Below are positions 60,721 through 64,000 of a stretch of DNA of 64,000 nucleotides, piece after piece (within the stretch, counting starts at the first letter, position 1; every line of letters starts with the position of its first letter). The position numbers were made by a program, and so were the translations under genes. Location of the stretch: assembly GCA_021325235.1 (NCBI GenBank), contig JAJPHN010000016.1, positions 62,001 through 126,000 on the forward strand, in the 5' to 3' direction. The stretch comes from Terriglobia bacterium (GTDB taxonomy: Bacteria > Acidobacteriota > Terriglobia > Bryobacterales > Bryobacteraceae). The notes below the pieces were generated by a model. That model was not told where the DNA came from. It saw only the letters and a list, made by a program, of their open reading frames with translations, and searched no databases.

Positions 60721-61405
60721 TGCGCTGGCGGTAGAAAACGTCACGGTTTTCTATGGCACGGAAACCGCGCGCATAGCGGCGGTCAACAACGTATCGCTGG
60801 CGTTCCAGCCAGGAACGCTGAGCGTGATTATGGGACCGTCGGGAAGCGGCAAGACGACGCTGCTCTCAGTGCTGGGGCTGCTGTTGCGGCCGGACAGCGG
60901 ACGGGTGCTGCTCAACGGCATCGAAGCGGGCGAGCTTTCGGAAGACGAGCGCACGCGGCTGCGGCGCGACCATGTGGGGTTCGTGTTCCAGGCGTTTCGC
61001 CTGATGCACGCGCTTTCGACGCTCGAGAATGTGCTGCTGGCGCGGGACATTCGCGGGCCGCGAACGGCGGAAGACAGCGAGCGGGCCGAAGCGCTGCTCG
61101 CCGAGCTCGGACTCGGGAGTAAGCTGTACGTAAACCCCAAAGATCTCAGCGGAGGCGAGAAGCAGCGGGTGGCAATTGCGCGCGCGCTCTTCCCGAACCC
61201 GGGTGTGCTGCTGGCCGATGAGCCGACTGCTTCGCTCGATTCGCAGGCGGGGGCTCAGATCCGGGAGCTGCTGGGGAAGCTGACGCGCGAGCGGCGGATG
61301 ACGACGGTGGTGGTGTCGCACGATCCGCGCTGGACCGAGTGCGCTGATTGTGTGGTATTTCTCGAAGACGGCCGAGTGGTGAAAGAAAGGACAACTGCGA
61401 AATGA
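60713..61405 (+). CDS. DevA/LolD-like ABC transporter ATPase
   Basis: A 230-residue MacB-family ATPase. Walker A is MGPSGSGKTTLLS, Q-loop FVFQAFRLMHALSTLENVLL, signature LSGGEKQRVAIARALF, Walker B VLLADEPTASLD and H-loop VVVSHDPRW. All motifs are intact. The GTG start overlaps the permease stop by 8 bases. It drives export with the neighbouring permease and membrane-fusion protein. Confidence 0.95.
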   Translation: MPDALAVENVTVFYGTETARIAAVNNVSLAFQPGTLSVIMGPSGSGKTTLLSVLGLLLRPDSGRVLLNGIEAGELSEDERTRLRRDHVGFVFQAFRLMHALSTLENVLLARDIRGPRTAEDSERAEALLAELGLGSKLYVNPKDLSGGEKQRVAIARALFPNPGVLLADEPTASLDSQAGAQIRELLGKLTRERRMTTVVVSHDPRWTECADCVVFLEDGRVVKERTTAK

Positions 61406-62445
61406 AACGAAGCGCGTTACGCATTGCGATTGGCCTCGTGGCTCTCTCGCTGATTGGTCTGCTCATTCGTGCGCTGACATCGGGTCCGACGGTTGCCGCG
61501 ATGCATGAGAACGCGGCGCGCAGTGCGGAGACGGATGCGGTGATTGTGGCCTGTCCGGGGCGGATTGAAGGGCGCAGCGATACGGTGCAAGTGGGGGCGG
61601 CGGCCGATGGCGTGGTGCAGGCGATTCATGTTCGCGAAGGCCAGAAGGTGAAGGCGGGCGAGATGCTGGCCGAGATCGGCTGCAGCGATCTGGAATCGGC
61701 GTTGCGGGTGGCGCAGGCGGAGGCCGAAAGTGTGCGGCAGGCGCGGGCGCGGCTGCTGCGCGGGAGCCGTCCGGAAGAACGCGAGGAAGCGGCGCAGAGG
61801 ACGCGAGCGGCGCGGGCCGAGGTGGAGCATACGGCGGCCGAACTGAACCGCGCAACGCAACTGAGCGAAGCGCAGGCGATCTCGAAGGCATCGTTCGACC
61901 AGGCGCACCGGGATTACGAAGTGGCGGAGGCGCAGCTGAAGGAGGCGACGCGCAACGAGGAACTGGTGAATGCCGGTCCGACACCGGAAGATGCGGCCAA
62001 AGCGGATGCGGATCTGCGGGCGGCGATCGACCGCGTGCGGCTGGCCGAAGAAAAGGTCGGCAAATGCGCGGTAGTGGCGCCGGTGGATGGCACGGTGCTG
62101 CGGGTGGATCTGCGCGAGGGCGAGTCGTTTTCGACGGTTGCGCCGCATCCATTGTTTACGATTGCGGATCTGTCGGGGCGGCGGGTGCGGGCCGAAGTGG
62201 ACGAGCGCGATATCGGTAAGATTCACGTGGGGCAGAAAGCAATTCTGACCTCGGAGGCCTATCCGGGCAAACGCTTTGAAGGGACGCTTTCGCGGATTGC
62301 GTCGATGATGGGGCGCAAGACGGTGCTGACGGGCGATCCGGCCGATAAGAGCGACCGGGATGTGCTGGAGGCGATTGTCGATCTGCAGCCGGCGGCCGAT
62401 GCGCTGCCGATGGGATTGCGGGTGACGGTGCAGTTCGTGCGCTGA
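61402..62445 (+). CDS. HlyD-family membrane fusion protein (DevB-like)
   Basis: A 347-residue periplasmic adaptor. It has one N-terminal helix (IAIGLVALSLIGLLIRAL), a lipoyl half-motif GVVQAIHVREGQKVKAGEML, a long alpha-hairpin (about 105-225), a second lipoyl half CAVVAPVDGTVLRVDLREGE and a beta-barrel. It links the inner-membrane ABC exporter to an outer-membrane channel, which is not encoded nearby. ATG overlaps the ATPase stop (ATGA). A longer upstream frame is not needed. Confidence 0.93.
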   Translation: MKRSALRIAIGLVALSLIGLLIRALTSGPTVAAMHENAARSAETDAVIVACPGRIEGRSDTVQVGAAADGVVQAIHVREGQKVKAGEMLAEIGCSDLESALRVAQAEAESVRQARARLLRGSRPEEREEAAQRTRAARAEVEHTAAELNRATQLSEAQAISKASFDQAHRDYEVAEAQLKEATRNEELVNAGPTPEDAAKADADLRAAIDRVRLAEEKVGKCAVVAPVDGTVLRVDLREGESFSTVAPHPLFTIADLSGRRVRAEVDERDIGKIHVGQKAILTSEAYPGKRFEGTLSRIASMMGRKTVLTGDPADKSDRDVLEAIVDLQPAADALPMGLRVTVQFVR

Positions 62446-62477
62446 GTGTTGAGCGGCGCGGCGGCTTCGGATGAGGT

Positions 62478-62765
62478 TTGCCGAACCGCGGGGGGCTGCG
62501 AATTATGCGGCTGCTGCTCGAGGCGCCCCCGCACGGGATGATGGCCGGCGAGATCGGAACCGAGCTGGGCATTCCGGCATCGACTTTGTCGCATCATCTG
62601 GAGAAGCTCAAGAACCGGGAGCTGGTGCGTGTTCATCGTGAGGGGACGTGCCTGTGGTACGCGGCCGACAGCGTGACGCTGGAAGAGCTGCTGGGCTTTC
62701 TGTATGCGGAATGCTGCACGCGAAACAAGGCAGTGGAACCGCGCTCGATTCTTCCGGTCCGGTAG
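62478..62765 (+). CDS. arsR: ArsR-family regulator, shortened N-terminus
   Basis: A 95-residue winged-helix repressor. It has LRIMRLLLEAPPHGMMAGEI, the recognition helix IPASTLSHHLEKLKN and wing VRVHREGTCLWYAAD. A cysteine pair in YAECCTRN suits arsenite binding. The first helix of usual ArsR proteins is missing. The only start in frame is TTG, followed by PNRGG. An ATG frame 7 bases earlier reads RFAEPRG, which would continue the family pattern if the run of six G were one base shorter. It lies upstream of arsM and probably controls it. Confidence 0.75.
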   Translation: MPNRGGLRIMRLLLEAPPHGMMAGEIGTELGIPASTLSHHLEKLKNRELVRVHREGTCLWYAADSVTLEELLGFLYAECCTRNKAVEPRSILPVR

Positions 62766-62780
62766 AAGGAGTGATTTGCC

Positions 62781-63608
62781 ATGGAACCGAAGGAAGCGGT
62801 CCGGGAGAAATACGCGGCCATCGCGCGGGGCATGAGGGGAGAAAGCAGGAGCGGCTGCTGCGGCGACGCTGCCGGCTGCTGCGATCCGATCAGCGCCAAT
62901 CTCTACGATGCGGCGCAGAGCGGCGAGGTGCCGGAAGAAGCGCTGCGGGCTTCGCTTGGCTGCGGCAACCCGACCGCACTGGCCGAGCTGCGCGCGGGCG
63001 AGACTGTGCTCGATCTCGGATCGGGCGCGGGCATCGATGTGCTGCTCTCGGCGCGGCGGGTGGCGCCGGGCGGAAAAGCGTATGGGCTCGACATGACGGA
63101 CGAGATGCTGGCGCTCGCGCGGGAAAACCAGCGCAGGGCAGGTCTCGAGAATGTGGAATTTCTCAAGGGCGAGATGGAACAGATTCCGCTTCCGGACGCG
63201 AGCGTCGATGTGATTGTTTCGAATTGCGTGGTGAATCTATCGGCGGATAAAGACCGAGTGCTGCGGGAAGCGTTTCGGGTGCTGAAGCCGGGCGGGCGAT
63301 TCGCGGTGGCCGATGTGGTGATCCGGGGCGAAATGCCCGAGCCGGTTCTGCAGAGCATGCTGCTGTGGGTCGGCTGTGTCGCCGGGGCGTTGCGCGACGA
63401 AGAGTATCGCTCGAAACTGACGGCGGCGGGCTTTCGCGAGGTGTGCATCGAGCCGACACGAGTGTACGACCTCGAGCAGGCGCGGGCGTTTCTGGCGCAG
63501 GACGGGATTGATGTGGATACGGTTGCGCCGGAGCTCGAAGGAAAGCTGATGAGCGCCTTTATTCGGGCGCGCAAGCCGGACGGGATCGAGGCTTCAGAAC
63601 GGCAGTAG
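62781..63608 (+). CDS. arsM: Arsenite S-adenosylmethionine methyltransferase
   Basis: A 275-residue ArsM. The SAM loop is VLDLGSGAGIDVLLSARRV. The N-terminal cysteine-rich segment is SGCCGDAAGCCD. The As(III)-binding cysteines are at about residues 61 (SLGCGNP), 149 (VSNCVVNLS) and 199 (WVGCVAG). The 50-residue spacing of the last two agrees with known ArsM enzymes. It converts arsenite to methylated, often volatile species, giving resistance. It follows arsR after 15 bases. No arsenite pump or arsenate reductase gene is seen here. Confidence 0.93.
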   Translation: MEPKEAVREKYAAIARGMRGESRSGCCGDAAGCCDPISANLYDAAQSGEVPEEALRASLGCGNPTALAELRAGETVLDLGSGAGIDVLLSARRVAPGGKAYGLDMTDEMLALARENQRRAGLENVEFLKGEMEQIPLPDASVDVIVSNCVVNLSADKDRVLREAFRVLKPGGRFAVADVVIRGEMPEPVLQSMLLWVGCVAGALRDEEYRSKLTAAGFREVCIEPTRVYDLEQARAFLAQDGIDVDTVAPELEGKLMSAFIRARKPDGIEASERQ

Positions 63609-63938
63609 ATTCGAGTACGAGAGCGCGGCGGTTACCAGGCTGATCAGCAGCAAAACGATCGAGGCGAGAAACCAGCGCAGCGTGACCGCGTACTCGGCGG
63701 CGATTTCGTCCCGGATCTGCAGGGAGCGCCAGAGGCTGAAGAGCTGGCAGACGATGGAGACCAGCAGCAGAAGGGCGGCGAGCGCACCGGAGACGGTCCA
63801 CTCGCCGGGGAGTTCGAAGGCCCAGGAGCGGAGAAAGAGGAACGAAAAACCGAGGATGACCGTGATGGCCGTAACGACGGCGCAGCGATAGCCTCCCGGG
63901 ACGTGTTTGGGATCACGCAGGTTTTCGTCGGCGGCCAT
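63594..63938 (-). CDS. Small membrane protein, unknown function
   Basis: A 114-residue protein with three predicted transmembrane helices (VVTAITVILGFSFLFL, GALAALLLLVSIVCQLF and FLASIVLLLISLVTAALSY). A basic loop lies between the last two. No family or motif was recognised. Its end overlaps the convergent arsM gene by 15 bases. The last 62 bases of the window beyond its start hold no visible gene. Confidence 0.6.
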   Translation of the reverse strand: MAADENLRDPKHVPGGYRCAVVTAITVILGFSFLFLRSWAFELPGEWTVSGALAALLLLVSIVCQLFSLWRSLQIRDEIAAEYAVTLRWFLASIVLLLISLVTAALSYSNLLPF

Positions 63939-64000
63939 GAAGAATGCTTTTCAGACTAGCACCGTGGAAACGGCCGGGCGGGCACACGATCTACACTAAG

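Noticed and set aside
1-64000. CRISPR array, rRNA operon, prophage or insertion sequence
   Set aside because: No regular spaced repeats, rRNA sequence, structural phage genes or transposase motifs were noticed on either strand.

Overview
The window is GC-rich, densely coded chromosomal DNA from a Gram-negative-type bacterium, most likely an Acidobacteriota of the Bryobacterales/Solibacter kind (an inference from gene families, not from a marker gene). Supporting signs are a secreted carboxypeptidase-regulatory/TPR protein, a Ser/Thr kinase fused to a TolB-like propeller, a VWFA-related secreted protein, a PEP-CTERM protein, an ankyrin/CxxCH/cyclase-like fusion, a Tat-exported GH116 glucosidase, and lpxD, which implies lipid A. 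No rRNA, CRISPR array, prophage or transposase was seen. One tRNA gene, tRNA-Thr(TGT), is present. No gap between genes exceeds 300 bases.

Layout. 0-8.6 kb: housekeeping and stress genes (tandem winged-helix protein, Bcp-type peroxiredoxin, tRNA-Thr, TPR protein, YHS protein, DUF423 protein, rsmG, ychF) and a minus-strand unit of phosphatase, PAS histidine kinase and methyltransferase. 8.6-18.2 kb: a nine-gene plus-strand cluster holding a CmoB-like methyltransferase, a glycosidase whose barrel is circularly permuted, two nucleotide-sugar SDR enzymes, a B12-binding radical SAM enzyme and four glycosyltransferases. Most of its starts and stops overlap or abut. This is the best candidate for an undescribed system: it looks like synthesis of a short, C- and O-methylated glycan or glycoside, with no flippase, polymerase or exporter of its own. 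18.2-31.3 kb: VWFA-related protein, SnoaL-like protein, esterase, stress protein, Ser/Thr kinase-propeller protein, murA, a cytochrome-peroxidase remnant, an outer-membrane barrel, thiO and a LysR regulator. 31.4-35.8 kb: leuABCD, divergent from the LysR gene. The LeuA lacks the usual leucine-binding domain. 35.9-40.6 kb: PEP-CTERM protein, then scpA-scpB-rluB-CoA-binding protein-lipoprotein. 40.6-42.7 kb: vapBC, an Mla-type ATPase with a degenerate signature motif, and mobA. 42.7-53.7 kb: mostly secreted or enzymatic genes on both strands (ankyrin fusion, GH116, CobW-like GTPase, an MBL-fold protein without metal ligands, phospholipase-C-like protein, lpxD, FAH-family hydrolase, LOG). 53.8-55.1 kb: a small minus-strand unit that includes a membrane protein with no ATG, GTG or TTG start and a frameshifted gene. 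55.2-64 kb: acyl-CoA ligase, manA, ICMT-like protein, a decayed Doc toxin with an intact antitoxin, a DevBCA-type ABC exporter and arsR-arsM.

Two features go beyond genes. First, the plus strand is C-rich on the left and G-rich on the right whatever the gene orientation, and the change falls near 10 kb, inside the glycan cluster beside a 173-base AT-richer gap. This is the polarity expected of a replication origin, or of an inversion edge. Second, there are two kinds of dispersed repeat: a pair of 101-bp structured elements that start at gene ends, and a family of short CCGC...GCGGCTCGG palindromes in intergenic positions.

All identifications were made by reading motifs. No database search was run.
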